A DNA stretch of 64,000 bases from Erythrobacter sp. (GTDB taxonomy: Bacteria > Pseudomonadota > Alphaproteobacteria > Sphingomonadales > Sphingomonadaceae): the NCBI GenBank assembly GCA_025698865.1, contig JAILWQ010000002.1, positions 1 to 64,000 on the forward strand, written 5' to 3'. Shown here piece by piece: positions 27,044 through 36,136 of the stretch. How positions within the stretch are numbered: the first letter of the stretch is position 1; each line of letters starts with the position of its first letter. A program made the translations under genes and the position numbers. Under the pieces are notes generated by a model. It was not told the DNA's origin and made no database searches. It worked only from the letters and a program-made list of their open reading frames with translations.

Positions 27044-28111
27044 TTACTCGCTTTCGACCAGTTCCGGCGTGTAGAGTGCGAGCTGGAACTCGGGCTTGTA
27101 TTCGTAACGCACGAGCTTCTTCAGCCCGAGCGACTTGATAAACCTGGAGAGCGGCCCATCGGTGAGGGCGAGCTGAATGTCGTCTGCATCCCGGCTGGTG
27201 GCGCTGCGGATTGCCCTGGTGTCGGAATAGCCGTGTGTCAGGCGCCCATCGCTATCGAGGTTGGTGAAGTTGGTGCGGGCGATCGCTGGCTTTGCCTCCT
27301 CGATGTCAAGCTTCCTGCCCATCATCGAGAAGTCCACGTCGCCGTTCTCGTCGTAGTAGGTGAAGCTGGTCCTATCGCGTCCGCCATCGTAATCGATGGG
27401 GATGAGCCACTTCGGCAGGTTGTAACCCACCACGCCGCGAACACGCGCCAGTTCGGTATCGACCGGCAGCTTCAAGACATAACCCCACATGCTGTCATTA
27501 CGAGTTTGCAAGAGCAGCGAGAGTGCCCCCAGGTTCGGCGCGTTCGGCTTCGTCGTCACGATCGAGACCGACAGCTCGTTATAGGTGTCGTTGTCGCAAT
27601 AATGATAGGCGTAGGACGTGATCGCGATCAGACCCTTGCCGCGTCCGAACGATATCGGCTTGACCCTGTCCCGGACCTTCTCCGGAATGAGCGCTTTGAT
27701 CCGGTCCATGTCCGCGGTGTAGACCGCTGTGATGCTGGAGTTGCTGTAGTAGAAATTGGGCGACCAGGTCTCGAAGCCCACGTCCTTGCGCTGCTTTTCA
27801 AGCGTCCTGAACCAGCTCAGATCTATGTCGGGGCGCTCCTGGGCAATGACTGCCAGCGGCGGGTTCGAGCGGAACCGGTCGTATAAACCGCCCTTCAACA
27901 CCGGCACCTGCTGCCCGCCTAGGTCGATCATGACCTGGTTCTCGCCGGCCGTATCGCTGGGGGGCATCGGCCTGGAGCCCGCTTCTGCCCCATCGCTGAT
28001 GACGGCTTCTCTAGCGACCGCATCTGGTGCGAATGCCATCAGCAATCCGATAGCCGAAACGCCGATCAGACCCGCTGCCGATACAATTCTGGCAACTGAC
28101 GTATTTGTCAT
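27044..28111 (-). CDS. exported acetoacetate-decarboxylase-family protein
   Basis: A 355-residue protein. An N-terminal signal peptide is clear (VSAAGLIGVSAIGLLMAFAP, cleavage near AVA-RE). The rest matches the acetoacetate decarboxylase superfamily: ITAVYTADMDRIKALIPE, the YNLPKWLIPIDYDGG segment and the DFSMMGRKLD strand. The catalytic lysine cannot be fixed by eye, and many members are not decarboxylases. ATG at 28111. Followed closely by the Old Yellow Enzyme gene upstream on the same strand, so they may be one operon. Confidence 0.8.
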   Translation of the reverse strand: MTNTSVARIVSAAGLIGVSAIGLLMAFAPDAVAREAVISDGAEAGSRPMPPSDTAGENQVMIDLGGQQVPVLKGGLYDRFRSNPPLAVIAQERPDIDLSWFRTLEKQRKDVGFETWSPNFYYSNSSITAVYTADMDRIKALIPEKVRDRVKPISFGRGKGLIAITSYAYHYCDNDTYNELSVSIVTTKPNAPNLGALSLLLQTRNDSMWGYVLKLPVDTELARVRGVVGYNLPKWLIPIDYDGGRDRTSFTYYDENGDVDFSMMGRKLDIEEAKPAIARTNFTNLDSDGRLTHGYSDTRAIRSATSRDADDIQLALTDGPLSRFIKSLGLKKLVRYEYKPEFQLALYTPELVESE

Positions 28112-28179
28112 TGTCGTTCTCTCTATGTGACTTGCATTCTTACCAGTCGGGGCATGGCCGCTCGCCATGCTGACCCGGT

Positions 28180-29427
28180 TCAGTTGGATTGCCGGCGTTG
28201 GAGCCAGGATCGATATTTCCCGTTGCGACGCTTGGTCAGAAATTGCTGGGTGATGAGCGCGCGAAGCGCGGAGACACCGGGCTTGGGGCGTTTGCCCCGG
28301 CCCATGCGTCGCAACTGGAACTTGGTGACGCTCATTCTTGCCTGGCTGGCGACCGCCTGGCTCTTGAAGTTGACCTGAGGTAGCTCGACGACGTCTTCCC
28401 CTTGCTTCCAGCGATTGGGAAGGTGGGGACGAAAAGCCAGTGCCCGCGCCAGGCCGACCATGGCCACGCCCTCGCGGCCACTTTCTTGTGCCAGGGCTTC
28501 TTCTGCCACGGCTTTCCGCAGGATGCCCCCAGTCACCATGATCGGCATTTGCGCCATGCTCTGAATGTCGCGCGCGAAGTCGATGAAATAGGCTTCCCGC
28601 GAGCGCGTGCTTGCCTTCTGCGGGGCGCCCTGCATGGCGGGGCTCTCGTAGCTGCCGCCGGAAATCTCGACCAGGTCGACCGGCAGTTCGTTCAGCAGGC
28701 GGACGACGGCAATCGCATCCTCCTCCTCGAACCCGCCTTTCTGGAAATCGGCCGAGTTGAGCTTCACGCCCACGCCGAACTCCGGCGATACCCGTGCCCG
28801 CACCGCCTTCACGATCTCGATCACGATCCTGGCACGATTTTCAATCCTGCCGCCCCATTGATCGCTACGCCGGTTGGTCTTGGGGGAGAGGAACTGGCTG
28901 AGCAGATAACCATGCGCGGCATGGATCTGCACGCCGTCGAAACCCGCCTTTTCAGCCAGCTCCGACGTTGTTGCAAATTGATCGATGACCCGCGCGATGT
29001 CCTTCTCCGTCATCGCGCGCGGATTGGCGAACATCTTGGTGAAATCGCCCATCTCCATGGGCACGGCTGACGGTGCGATGGAGTCCGGGTTGGTGGCGGC
29101 GAAGACCTGGCGGCCCGGATGATTGATCTGCATCCAGATCCTGCCGCCGCCGAATCGCCCTACAGCTGCCCATTCTTTGAAGGGTTCCAGCGGTTGCGCG
29201 GCATCCAGGATCACGCCGCCCGGACCGGTGACGGCATCGGCAGCGACCATGACATTGCCGGTCAGCAGAAGCCCGGCGCCGCCTTCTGCCCATTGCCGAT
29301 AGAGCTTCAGCAGCGCCTCTCCCGGCGAATGGTCGCCGGACGCCATGTTCTCTTCCATGGACGCCTTGGCGATGCGGTTCGGAATGATCTGCCCAGAGGT
29401 GAGCTTGATCGGGGAAAACAGGGACAT
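28180..29427 (-). CDS. NADH:flavin oxidoreductase (Old Yellow Enzyme family)
   Basis: A 415-residue FMN-dependent ene-reductase: TIM-barrel OYE pattern with the PNRIAKASMEEN start, MQINHPGRQV, the catalytic-region HAAHGYLLSQFLSPKTNRRSD motif, and GVGVKLNSADF. It would reduce activated alkenes or quinones using NAD(P)H. The C-terminal 80 or so residues are not typical of the basic OYE barrel and are unassigned. ATG at 29427 with GAGGTCATCA upstream. The promoter at 29458-29488 has MerR-type spacing, and the divergent merR gene lies immediately upstream. Confidence 0.93.
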   Translation of the reverse strand: MSLFSPIKLTSGQIIPNRIAKASMEENMASGDHSPGEALLKLYRQWAEGGAGLLLTGNVMVAADAVTGPGGVILDAAQPLEPFKEWAAVGRFGGGRIWMQINHPGRQVFAATNPDSIAPSAVPMEMGDFTKMFANPRAMTEKDIARVIDQFATTSELAEKAGFDGVQIHAAHGYLLSQFLSPKTNRRSDQWGGRIENRARIVIEIVKAVRARVSPEFGVGVKLNSADFQKGGFEEEDAIAVVRLLNELPVDLVEISGGSYESPAMQGAPQKASTRSREAYFIDFARDIQSMAQMPIMVTGGILRKAVAEEALAQESGREGVAMVGLARALAFRPHLPNRWKQGEDVVELPQVNFKSQAVASQARMSVTKFQLRRMGRGKRPKPGVSALRALITQQFLTKRRNGKYRSWLQRRQSN

Positions 29428-29450
29428 TGATGACCTCACGAATCTTGAAT

Positions 29451-29488
29451 TTGACCAAGTATAACCTTTGAGTTAAGTTTAAGGTCAA
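29451..29488 (-). promoter_or_regulatory. MerR-type promoter and operator
   Basis: On the minus strand TTGACC (29488-29483) and TATACT (29463-29458) are 19 bases apart, the overlong spacer of promoters activated by MerR-family twisting. An imperfect dyad, ACCTTTGAGTT/AAGTTTAAGGT, fills the spacer. On the plus strand TTGACC (29451) and TAAGTT (29474), 17 apart, could be the promoter of the regulator gene. Regulation by the neighbour protein is inferred. Confidence 0.75.
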
Positions 29489-29511
29489 GCAGAAATTTTC
29501 GAGATCATGCG

Positions 29512-29934
29512 ATGAAGATTGGCGAGTTGGCAGAACGCAGCGGGCAGACCGCATCACGGATACGGTTCTACGAAAAGCAGGGCCTGCTGAAACTCGTCGA
29601 CCGGCGGCCGAACGGATATCGCACCTATCCGCGTGAAGCGCTGGTTGTTCTCAACCTCATCGACACGGCGCAAAATGCCGGTTTCAGCCTCGACGAGATC
29701 AGGAAGATGGTTCCTTCCAACCTCGATGATTGGCAGCACGACGGCTTGCTCGATGCGCTACGGGCCAAGATTGCCGAGATCGAAACGCTCCAGAAACGCT
29801 TGGCGCGCAGCAAGAAGCGGATCGAACGGCTGATCACCGAGATCGAAGCGAAGCCGGACGATATGGATTGCAAAGACAACGCAAGGCGCGTGATGGCGAA
29901 CATGCTTGTCGACCTGCCAGCAAAATCGCGCTGA
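29512..29934 (+). CDS. MerR-family regulator
   Basis: A 140-residue regulator: N-terminal winged helix-turn-helix (KIGELAERSGQTASRIRFYE, GYRTYPREALVVLNLI), then a coiled-coil dimerisation helix (about 85-120). The C-terminus has a single cysteine (DDMDCKDN), so metal or thiol sensing cannot be assigned. Divergent from the Old Yellow Enzyme gene, with a 19-bp-spacer promoter between them. Confidence 0.92.
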   Translation: MKIGELAERSGQTASRIRFYEKQGLLKLVDRRPNGYRTYPREALVVLNLIDTAQNAGFSLDEIRKMVPSNLDDWQHDGLLDALRAKIAEIETLQKRLARSKKRIERLITEIEAKPDDMDCKDNARRVMANMLVDLPAKSR

Positions 29935-30091
29935 CCGGCAGCTCGATCACTCAGGTAGTTTCAACAAGCTACCGCTGACGAATGACCGCTTTCGGGATGC
30001 ATGAGCAATCCGCTGAACGACCGACATTAGGGCGCAAAGCTGACGGGGGCCGATAGATTGCACAGCGATCCCCGTCAGGCTAGCTTGATGC

Positions 30092-31819
30092 CTATTCTGA
30101 CAACGGTTGATCAAGTTTAGCTGGCTTCCCGGTGGGAACCTTGCGGCCCCAATGTCGACCCAGCTCTGTTTCTGAAACATTTTGAGTGCAGATTGCTTCA
30201 GAACCCTTGAGCTTCCCGCCATTGGCCAGACTACCAGTTGCACCCGAACCAGCTTCCGATGCGATAGTCTCCGGACGTAGCTCTTTGCCCTTTTTACCAC
30301 GGGTCTGTTGGAATCCTGCTCTCTTGAGCGCGTCTTTCAACAACGGAATAAACAGGGGTTCCGAGGTGACCATGGTGAGCGACGAGGCGAGCAGGGCCAC
30401 GACCTGGCTTCCGCGCTTGCGCCGTTCGGTGTGGTGGGGCAGTTCGTTCGGTCTTGCGACTACCAGTTTCGTGGCAACCTCAAACAGTCGCGACGCCAGA
30501 GTGAGCCTGTACCGGATTGTATCGACGATTTCGGTGAACGATCTCGCTGCTCCGCGACGCCGAACCGGGTCTCTGCGGGCGGCGTTGTTAAATGCCCTCC
30601 AATCCTTCGTTGGATCAAGCAGCAGCGACGGGTCGAACCGGCCGCCACCGCCCTTGTTATGGGCTGGCGGAAGATAGCACCTCATAGTGAAATGAACGCG
30701 GCGCATGACCTCGTTCCAGTCCGATTCCGGTGAGGCGGGCATCGCCCAGACGACATCTCTGGTGAGCCGCGCTGCAGGCCACACGACTTTTTTCTGTGTC
30801 GGGTGGACGCCGTGGGTCTGCCTCTTCTTGTGCAGCCCGATCATGACCACGAGGATCTCGAATGTTCCCAGTGCGAGAAGGCGATCCCAGCCCAGTCCAT
30901 AGTAATGGACGATGGGCCGAGTGGTCCTATCACCACCCTTGCCCTTCTTGAGGCCGAGCGTCGCATAAACCTCGTCGAGGCCCCTCCCCCGTACATGATT
31001 CAGTTCTTTCGCCGCGTTCCACAGGGCCGGAACACTCACCGCCATCGCATCCAGAGACGCTTCGTAATTGCGATCTTTCACCTTCGGGTTCAGGCGCTTC
31101 GCCATATCAGCCAATCTAAGGTTGGCCGCATTGAGAATTGTGGCGGTAGTCCTAAGCCTATCGTCGATTTCCTTGGCGTTTCTGACTGCGGTGACAATCG
31201 ACCAGAGATATTCGTGCATTGCCAGAGCCATGGCATGCGCGACGATATCGCCTCTCAGATGTGCGAAATGGTTTATCACCGACGTTTTCAGAAGGTCGAT
31301 TTTATCGTTTTTCTGCGCACGGTGTGCCGCCGCCAACTGGATTTCGCGACACAGCAGCAAGTAGGCCAGTGCCGCATCCTCCTGCAGAAGCTCGACAAGC
31401 TTCTCGGCGAAAAATCTGACGGAATAGCCAGCATCCGCTTTCATCACCGGGTCAATGTGTGCGGAAAGACCCGTGGCCTTGCGATAGTGGCGGTCGAGGC
31501 CTGCTACAGACCACGGAGAAGTTCTTTCTCGAAGAGGTAATTCGAAGTGATCGCGAAGCTGGAGAACGGGAGAGAAAGCAAACGTCCCGAGCCGGCAGCC
31601 CTTCGGAAAGTACTTTTCGAGTTCCAGCTGCCGCTCAATACGCACAACCCATATTCCGAAATCTTTCGGGCGCTTGTGGAGCTTAACCGAATTAGGTCGG
31701 GCGAACTCTCTAGCCGCGAAATCCGCAAAAAAGTAAATATCCTGACGACTATAGACAGCGAGGAAGATTAGCCTCTGCCAGATAGAGGTGATGGCGAAAA
31801 ACAAGCCTAGAATTGACAT
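30092..31819 (-). CDS. unknown protein, start uncertain
   Basis: About 575 residues with no named domain I can see. Starting at ATG 31819 the first stretch (MSILGLFFAITSIWQRLIFL) is hydrophobic. The middle is a helical bundle (KLVELLQEDAALAYLLLCRE, HFAHLRGDIVAHAMALAMHEYLW), and a basic segment follows (RTTRPIVHYYGLGWDRLLAL). The ORF is open to 31930, but GCGGAG upstream of 31819 is the better ribosome binding site. An opposing GTG ORF at 31547-31771 (74 residues) is an alternative. I call the long minus ORF because its length is unlikely by chance; it could be phage-derived. Confidence 0.55.
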   Translation of the reverse strand: MSILGLFFAITSIWQRLIFLAVYSRQDIYFFADFAAREFARPNSVKLHKRPKDFGIWVVRIERQLELEKYFPKGCRLGTFAFSPVLQLRDHFELPLRERTSPWSVAGLDRHYRKATGLSAHIDPVMKADAGYSVRFFAEKLVELLQEDAALAYLLLCREIQLAAAHRAQKNDKIDLLKTSVINHFAHLRGDIVAHAMALAMHEYLWSIVTAVRNAKEIDDRLRTTATILNAANLRLADMAKRLNPKVKDRNYEASLDAMAVSVPALWNAAKELNHVRGRGLDEVYATLGLKKGKGGDRTTRPIVHYYGLGWDRLLALGTFEILVVMIGLHKKRQTHGVHPTQKKVVWPAARLTRDVVWAMPASPESDWNEVMRRVHFTMRCYLPPAHNKGGGGRFDPSLLLDPTKDWRAFNNAARRDPVRRRGAARSFTEIVDTIRYRLTLASRLFEVATKLVVARPNELPHHTERRKRGSQVVALLASSLTMVTSEPLFIPLLKDALKRAGFQQTRGKKGKELRPETIASEAGSGATGSLANGGKLKGSEAICTQNVSETELGRHWGRKVPTGKPAKLDQPLSE

Positions 31820-32304
31820 TTTACGCACTCCGCTAGGGGATGATAAAATGCTTATAGGAATTTTTCCTTCACAAGCGAAGTACCCACGCAGGATTGCACC
31901 ACCAGTGACCGCAGATTTTGGCTGCGCCATGACCGATTCATGGCTCTGGTTTCATCCGATTCTTTCCATGCAAGGGTTGTCCTCAAGCGATGCTTGATGG
32001 CGGCCGCCGCGTGCAGTCGCCACTTTAACATCTGCTTCACCACCGACGAACTCCGCGCGAAGCGCAGCATCGACGCCGAGCATGGTATGCCCAAGCGTCG
32101 CATTCCCATGCTCGGCACCCTCGCTCGAGGCCCCAATCTAAAAAGCAAGATATGCCGCGACGAGAAGCAACTGGATGGCCCGGTCATCAATTTCGAGCCT
32201 GGCTATCCCGCCAAGGAGTTCGACGGTGTGCGCGGCGCGCCTCTGTCATTCCACACAGCTGAAGACGCGGCCTCGCCGCCAAAGCTCTGACTCGGATCGG
32301 GACG
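31820..32304. other. gap without supported gene
   Basis: About 485 bp. A 116-residue plus ORF at 31940 and an antisense ORF at 31852-32190 overlap; neither has recognisable features. It may hold a relic that preceded the serine recombinase pair. Confidence 0.35.
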
Positions 32305-32493
32305 GTGGCGATTGATCGGATGCTGGCGGTAGCGGGGGATGCTAGACCTCGATGCGCGCGCACGACGTCGCTGCCGCTCGAGAATGCAAATGCACAAATC
32401 GAGTGGCTGGCGCCTCCACCGGAGGATGACCTCGCCCGCCTGTTGCTCGAACTTATCGGCGAGGACGCTCTCGAGGAGATCTTTGATGACTAA
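32305..32493 (+). CDS. small acidic leader ORF of serine recombinase operon
   Basis: A 62-residue acidic peptide (ending ARLLLELIGEDALEEIFDD) from a GTG start. Its stop overlaps the next gene's ATG by 8 bases, so it would be translationally coupled to it. I do not recognise it; only the coupling supports it. Confidence 0.5.
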   Translation: MAIDRMLAVAGDARPRCARTTSLPLENANAQIEWLAPPPEDDLARLLLELIGEDALEEIFDD

Positions 32494-32902
32494 GGCTTTT
32501 GGATATGTGCGCTGTTCTTCGAACTCCGAGAGCGCGGCGGCTTCTATCGCAACTCAGAACGACGCGATCACGCGAGCAGCAGTTTCCTATGGCGTTCATC
32601 TACAGCGAGTGTTTACCGACATTGGCCCGGCAGGCTCGGGCCAGTCCGACCTCGAGCATCTCCTGATGACGGCTGAAGCGAGCAACGTGCATGCGATTGT
32701 GGTCGCGAGCAAAACCCGTCTCGCCCGGTCTATCGTTGAACTGGGGAGGTTGGAGGATAGGCTTCGCGCTGCTGGAATCGAGATTGTCAGCGCAGAAGGA
32801 CAAGATTGGCCTCGCGTAACCGAGCGTCTCTGCGAATTCCACGACCAGATGGAAGCTTCACTGGAGAACGCCGGCCTCACACGGCGGGGATCCACAGAAT
32901 GA
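32486..32902 (+). CDS. small serine resolvase-like protein
   Basis: A 138-residue protein with only the resolvase catalytic domain: FGYVRCSSNSE at the start (catalytic Ser), the SKTRLARS segment matching the usual D-R-L-S/A-R-S motif, and no DNA-binding C-terminus. ATG at 32486, preceded by the acidic ORF. Its stop overlaps the ATG of the full-length recombinase (ATGA), so the two are made together; such pairs are known in some phages and elements, but a helper role is inferred. Confidence 0.8.
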   Translation: MTKAFGYVRCSSNSESAAASIATQNDAITRAAVSYGVHLQRVFTDIGPAGSGQSDLEHLLMTAEASNVHAIVVASKTRLARSIVELGRLEDRLRAAGIEIVSAEGQDWPRVTERLCEFHDQMEASLENAGLTRRGSTE

Positions 32903-34554
32903 TCGCTGGAAATCTATCGAAGAAGAAGCGAGCATTCGGGTATGTTCGCGTTAGCACGGCCGAGCAAGCGGAGCATAAAACCTCGTTGCGTCAGCAAGAG
33001 GTGGATCTGAAAAGCTACTGCGACAAGCAGGGTATCGAGCTGGTCGAGATCTTCGTAGAACCAGGTGTTTCCGGATCGGACTGGAGAAGGCCTGAGTTTA
33101 ATCGGATGATGCTCTTGGCCACGGGTGATGACCATCCGGTGGACTTTGTCGTTGCAGCCGACATGGCGCGTCTTGCGCGTGACGTCGAGTTGATCATTAC
33201 GACCCAAGGCCAATTGAGGCGCGCAGGCGTTCAATGCCTGTTCGCATATCAAGAGTTTGAGGACAGCCATTTCGGGATGCTGCACCAGCTCCTGACAGGT
33301 TGGCAGGATCAGGACGCGATTGTGAAAGCGTCCATGAACACTCGCCGGGGTCTCAGGGGCACTGCTGAAGAGGGGTTCTGGTCAGGCGGCACGGTTCCGC
33401 TGGGCTACGAATCCCGCACGGTCGAAGTCAGAGGCAAGAAGGAGAAGAAGAAACTCTTTATCAGCGAGAGTGAGGCGCCGATCGTTCGCAAGATCTTTGA
33501 CCTCGCCGAGCGAGGGATCGACGGGTCACCGATGGGCGGACGAGCAATTGCAGAATACCTGAACACTCGCGGTTACACTCGGCGCGGGAAGCTATTCTAT
33601 AACGCCACCGTCGCGGGGATACTTTCCCGCCAGCACTATCTCGGTCAATTCGTCGGCAACAAGGTCAATGAATTCGGGGCCCTTCTTCCGGAAGAGGAAT
33701 GGACTTGGGTCGACTGCCCGCAAATCATCACTCGAGAACAGTTCGACCGGGTAGCTGCTTTGCGCGAACAGCGCGCTCCCCGCAATACGCCGCCGCGAGT
33801 GGTTAATGGTCCCACGCTTTTGATCGGACTCGCCGAATGCAACAAATGCGGTGCCGGCATGACGATCAGAACCGGCAAGGGAGGGCGATATCGCTATTAC
33901 TCTTGCCATGCAAAAGTGAACCGTGGGGCATCTGCCTGCACCTGTCCGAACGTGCGCACAGAGACGCTCGACGAGCTGGTTTTGGATGCGGTCGCCGAAA
34001 GGATCTTCTCCGACTGCAAGATCGAGCCGCTACTCCAGAAGGTGCTCGATACATCCAGCGACGCGCGTCAGCGCAAGCATCAGGAGCTGCAGCAATGCGA
34101 AAATAGACTGGTCGAGGTTCGGCGTCGTCTTTCCAATCTCTATGATGCGCTCGAAGCCCAGAAGGCGTCCGAGCGTGATCCGGAACTCGCATTGAGGATA
34201 AAGGACCGGCGGTCAGAGATCGATGCACTCAACACCACTGCCAAGGTGCTGCGACAGCAGCTCGAGAGGGGGCCGACACGTATTACTCCAGCAGCCGTTC
34301 GGCGCTTTGGGCAAATTGTCCGCGAACAATTGCTAAAAGGCGACGAGAAGGTGCGGCAGAACATCGCCCGCACCTTCATCAACAAGGTGCGTGTGGACGC
34401 AAAGGTTCATATTGAAGGGCAAACCAACGCTCTTGCGCATGGCGCCGCCGCCGTCGCTCGGGCCAAGGGAGCAGTGCCCAGCTTTGACCGTAAATGGTGC
34501 CCAGAAGAGGACTCGAACCGCTCTCAGAATGTCGCAAAACTGCGAGAAACTTGA
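32899..34554 (+). CDS. large serine recombinase, C-terminus running into the tRNA repeat
   Basis: A 551-residue large serine recombinase. N-terminal resolvase domain (AFGYVRVSTAEQ, Ser about 18; DMARLARD); recombinase DNA-binding domain with the LGQFVGNKVNEFGAL-type segment; a zinc-ribbon (C-x2-C...C-x5-C, about residues 312-350) and a long coiled coil (about 390-460). The last residues, KWCPEEDSN, are encoded by the copy of the tRNA-Leu 3' end at 34492-34519, and RSQNVAKLRET by the element beyond it. In the uninterrupted site the frame would instead continue LHALASAAT and stop, as encoded at 62658 onward. So the C-terminus was probably exchanged when the tyrosine-integrase element inserted. 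Confidence 0.92.
   Translation: MIAGNLSKKKRAFGYVRVSTAEQAEHKTSLRQQEVDLKSYCDKQGIELVEIFVEPGVSGSDWRRPEFNRMMLLATGDDHPVDFVVAADMARLARDVELIITTQGQLRRAGVQCLFAYQEFEDSHFGMLHQLLTGWQDQDAIVKASMNTRRGLRGTAEEGFWSGGTVPLGYESRTVEVRGKKEKKKLFISESEAPIVRKIFDLAERGIDGSPMGGRAIAEYLNTRGYTRRGKLFYNATVAGILSRQHYLGQFVGNKVNEFGALLPEEEWTWVDCPQIITREQFDRVAALREQRAPRNTPPRVVNGPTLLIGLAECNKCGAGMTIRTGKGGRYRYYSCHAKVNRGASACTCPNVRTETLDELVLDAVAERIFSDCKIEPLLQKVLDTSSDARQRKHQELQQCENRLVEVRRRLSNLYDALEAQKASERDPELALRIKDRRSEIDALNTTAKVLRQQLERGPTRITPAAVRRFGQIVREQLLKGDEKVRQNIARTFINKVRVDAKVHIEGQTNALAHGAAAVARAKGAVPSFDRKWCPEEDSNRSQNVAKLRET
34492..34519. repeat. attachment site copy (left)
   Basis: 28-base sequence beginning AAATGGTGCCCAGAAGAGGA, identical to 62630-62657, where it is the 3' end of tRNA-Leu(CAG) read from its complement. 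Differs at the next base on each side. Marks the left boundary of the element ending at the tRNA. Confidence 0.9.
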
Positions 34555-34568
34555 CCTTGGTTACTTAA

Positions 34569-34593
34569 GTGAGGCCCCCGTCGGTGCCCCCAG
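34569..34593. repeat. possible integrase arm sites, left end
   Basis: GTGAGGCCCCC (34569-34579) and GTGCCCCCAG (34584-34593), just inside the left att copy. The same two motifs occur at the right end (62458-62520). A shared GAGGCCCCC core near both ends is what an integrase arm-binding site would look like; binding is inferred. Confidence 0.45.
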
Positions 34594-34722
34594 ATTGCAT
34601 TTTTACCAGAGGATTTGGGTCCCATCCTCAAAAAAGTCTAATGATTTCAATGCCCGTTCTTTACAGCAAATTTACGGGAAAGACCAGCCATTTTGCCCCA
34701 TCCGAGTGACTGAATGCAGGGG

Positions 34723-35703
34723 CTATCCGCGCGCCTTCACCCACTCTTCCCAATAGGGCACTAGCTCATCTGGCAGGCTTTCTACAAACTCGTGGCCCAA
34801 TGAATAATGAGGCATCGCCTCGGCAACCGCTTCGAGTAGCGCCGCCCCCTGCACCGTGTCCTTGCGCCGCTTGAGCGGGTTCCGCTTGGCCTGAGCGCCC
34901 AACCACAGCTTGTGGAGCGCGAACCAGCGGGGGTCAGGTGCAACGATGCGCGCCGGGCTACCATCACGGCATGGGACGACCTGATCTATCCGCCGACCGG
35001 GCAAGAGCCATTCCTGTTCGGGTAGCGGTACAGGTCGTGGCCGATCCTTTCCGGCGAGCGTTTCGACACGCGATGGTGCTACCAGCAATTCGACTTCATA
35101 GGCCTTCGCGTTGCGCGCTTGGAATTCCCGCTCGGTATTAATCGTGAATGTCGGATCGACCGCTTTGAGCATGTCCCAAAGCTGCGTTCCGTCTTCCGGT
35201 TCGTCAGCCGTCCAGGCGAGATCGAAGTCCTCTGTTTCGTCCGGCACGTCGCGAAACGTGCCTGCCGCTTCTATGGCATAGGCTGCCATTGCGTTGGTGC
35301 CGACAACAAGCAGGTGACTACCGAGAAGCGACCGTCTGTCTGCCTCACGGAGAATTGGTCCGGCGTCCGCCGACAGCATCGGCAAGCGCAGTGCGCGAGC
35401 AATCCGGCTGCCCTCATTAAGCGCATCCCGTGCGCCGTCGCGGCGCTCCTTCAAGGCAGCCTTTGTTGCCTTGTAATCCTCGAACTGGACTTCCTTTTCG
35501 TCGTCCCACGGCCCGAGACTTTTGCCGTTTCCGACGCGATCGAAGATCTCGTAGAGGTACTCGTATTCGCCGATCTTCTTGCGCTTCAGGTCGTACGGCA
35601 TCGCGAAGAGTTCGCGCTCGGCTTCGATCCACACATCGTAGCGCTGGCGCATGTTGATGAGCGCTCGTTCCTGCTCTGCGGAGAAGGGTTGGATGATGGT
35701 CAT
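34723..35703 (-). CDS. nucleotidyltransferase-fold protein (GSU2403-like)
   Basis: A 326-residue protein resembling the GSU2403-type nucleotidyltransferase-fold family. The segment LLVVGTNAMAAYAIEAAG is the usual G-T/S-x..AY motif; DFDLAWTADEP supplies the paired acidic residues. Such proteins are related to toxin nucleotidyltransferases of abortive-infection systems. It is the first gene at the left end of the element, so it may be defence cargo. ATG at 35703. Confidence 0.75.
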   Translation of the reverse strand: MTIIQPFSAEQERALINMRQRYDVWIEAERELFAMPYDLKRKKIGEYEYLYEIFDRVGNGKSLGPWDDEKEVQFEDYKATKAALKERRDGARDALNEGSRIARALRLPMLSADAGPILREADRRSLLGSHLLVVGTNAMAAYAIEAAGTFRDVPDETEDFDLAWTADEPEDGTQLWDMLKAVDPTFTINTEREFQARNAKAYEVELLVAPSRVETLAGKDRPRPVPLPEQEWLLPGRRIDQVVPCRDGSPARIVAPDPRWFALHKLWLGAQAKRNPLKRRKDTVQGAALLEAVAEAMPHYSLGHEFVESLPDELVPYWEEWVKARG

Positions 35704-35846
35704 ACGCAGGTTTTATCCCGCAAATCTCCAATTTTCAATAAACGCGGGATAAATGCCCTTTGACACCATAATTCATGGACCATCCTTGCCTTAACGGTCC
35801 GACCGGATGCATCTTCCTTTATGGGATTGATTGGGTGAGAGTTGCG

Positions 35847-36110
35847 ATGAGCAAACTAGCCGCACAAGTGCTGGCAACAGTGAACGGTCCCTATCGGACT
35901 AAGCGATCCGCTCAGCAGCTCGCAGCGCTTATCGCAGACCCTTTGAGCGCGCAGACACACAATGCCGCTGCTTTCGCTTTCTTCTCGGAGATTGCACCGG
36001 CAGTCCAATTGGCATTCATGGCAGAAATGGATGTCGATGAGGCCAAGGTAAAGGCAGTCGCACGTCAATTTGCGGACATGGCCGGGTACCCGTTGCCTCT
36101 GGCACCTTGA
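35847..36110 (+). CDS. small unknown helical protein
   Basis: An 87-residue protein starting MSKLAAQVLATVNGPY with repeated helical segments (QLAALIADPL, VKAVARQFADM). GTGAGAG lies about 8 bases before the ATG. The frame is open to 35775 but that start lacks support. Unknown function; located in the left cargo zone. Confidence 0.55.
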   Translation: MSKLAAQVLATVNGPYRTKRSAQQLAALIADPLSAQTHNAAAFAFFSEIAPAVQLAFMAEMDVDEAKVKAVARQFADMAGYPLPLAP

Positions 36111-36136
36111 AGGCCAAGGGCAGCTGAATTCGGTAT

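Noticed and set aside
32486-32902. A truncated pseudogene of the large serine recombinase
   Set aside because: The small gene keeps catalytic motifs and precise ATGA coupling to the next gene; it looks like a deliberate small partner, not debris.
1-34491. A complete self-transmissible ICE
   Set aside because: Relaxase and coupling protein genes exist, but no VirB/Trb channel genes are visible and no left boundary is in view.
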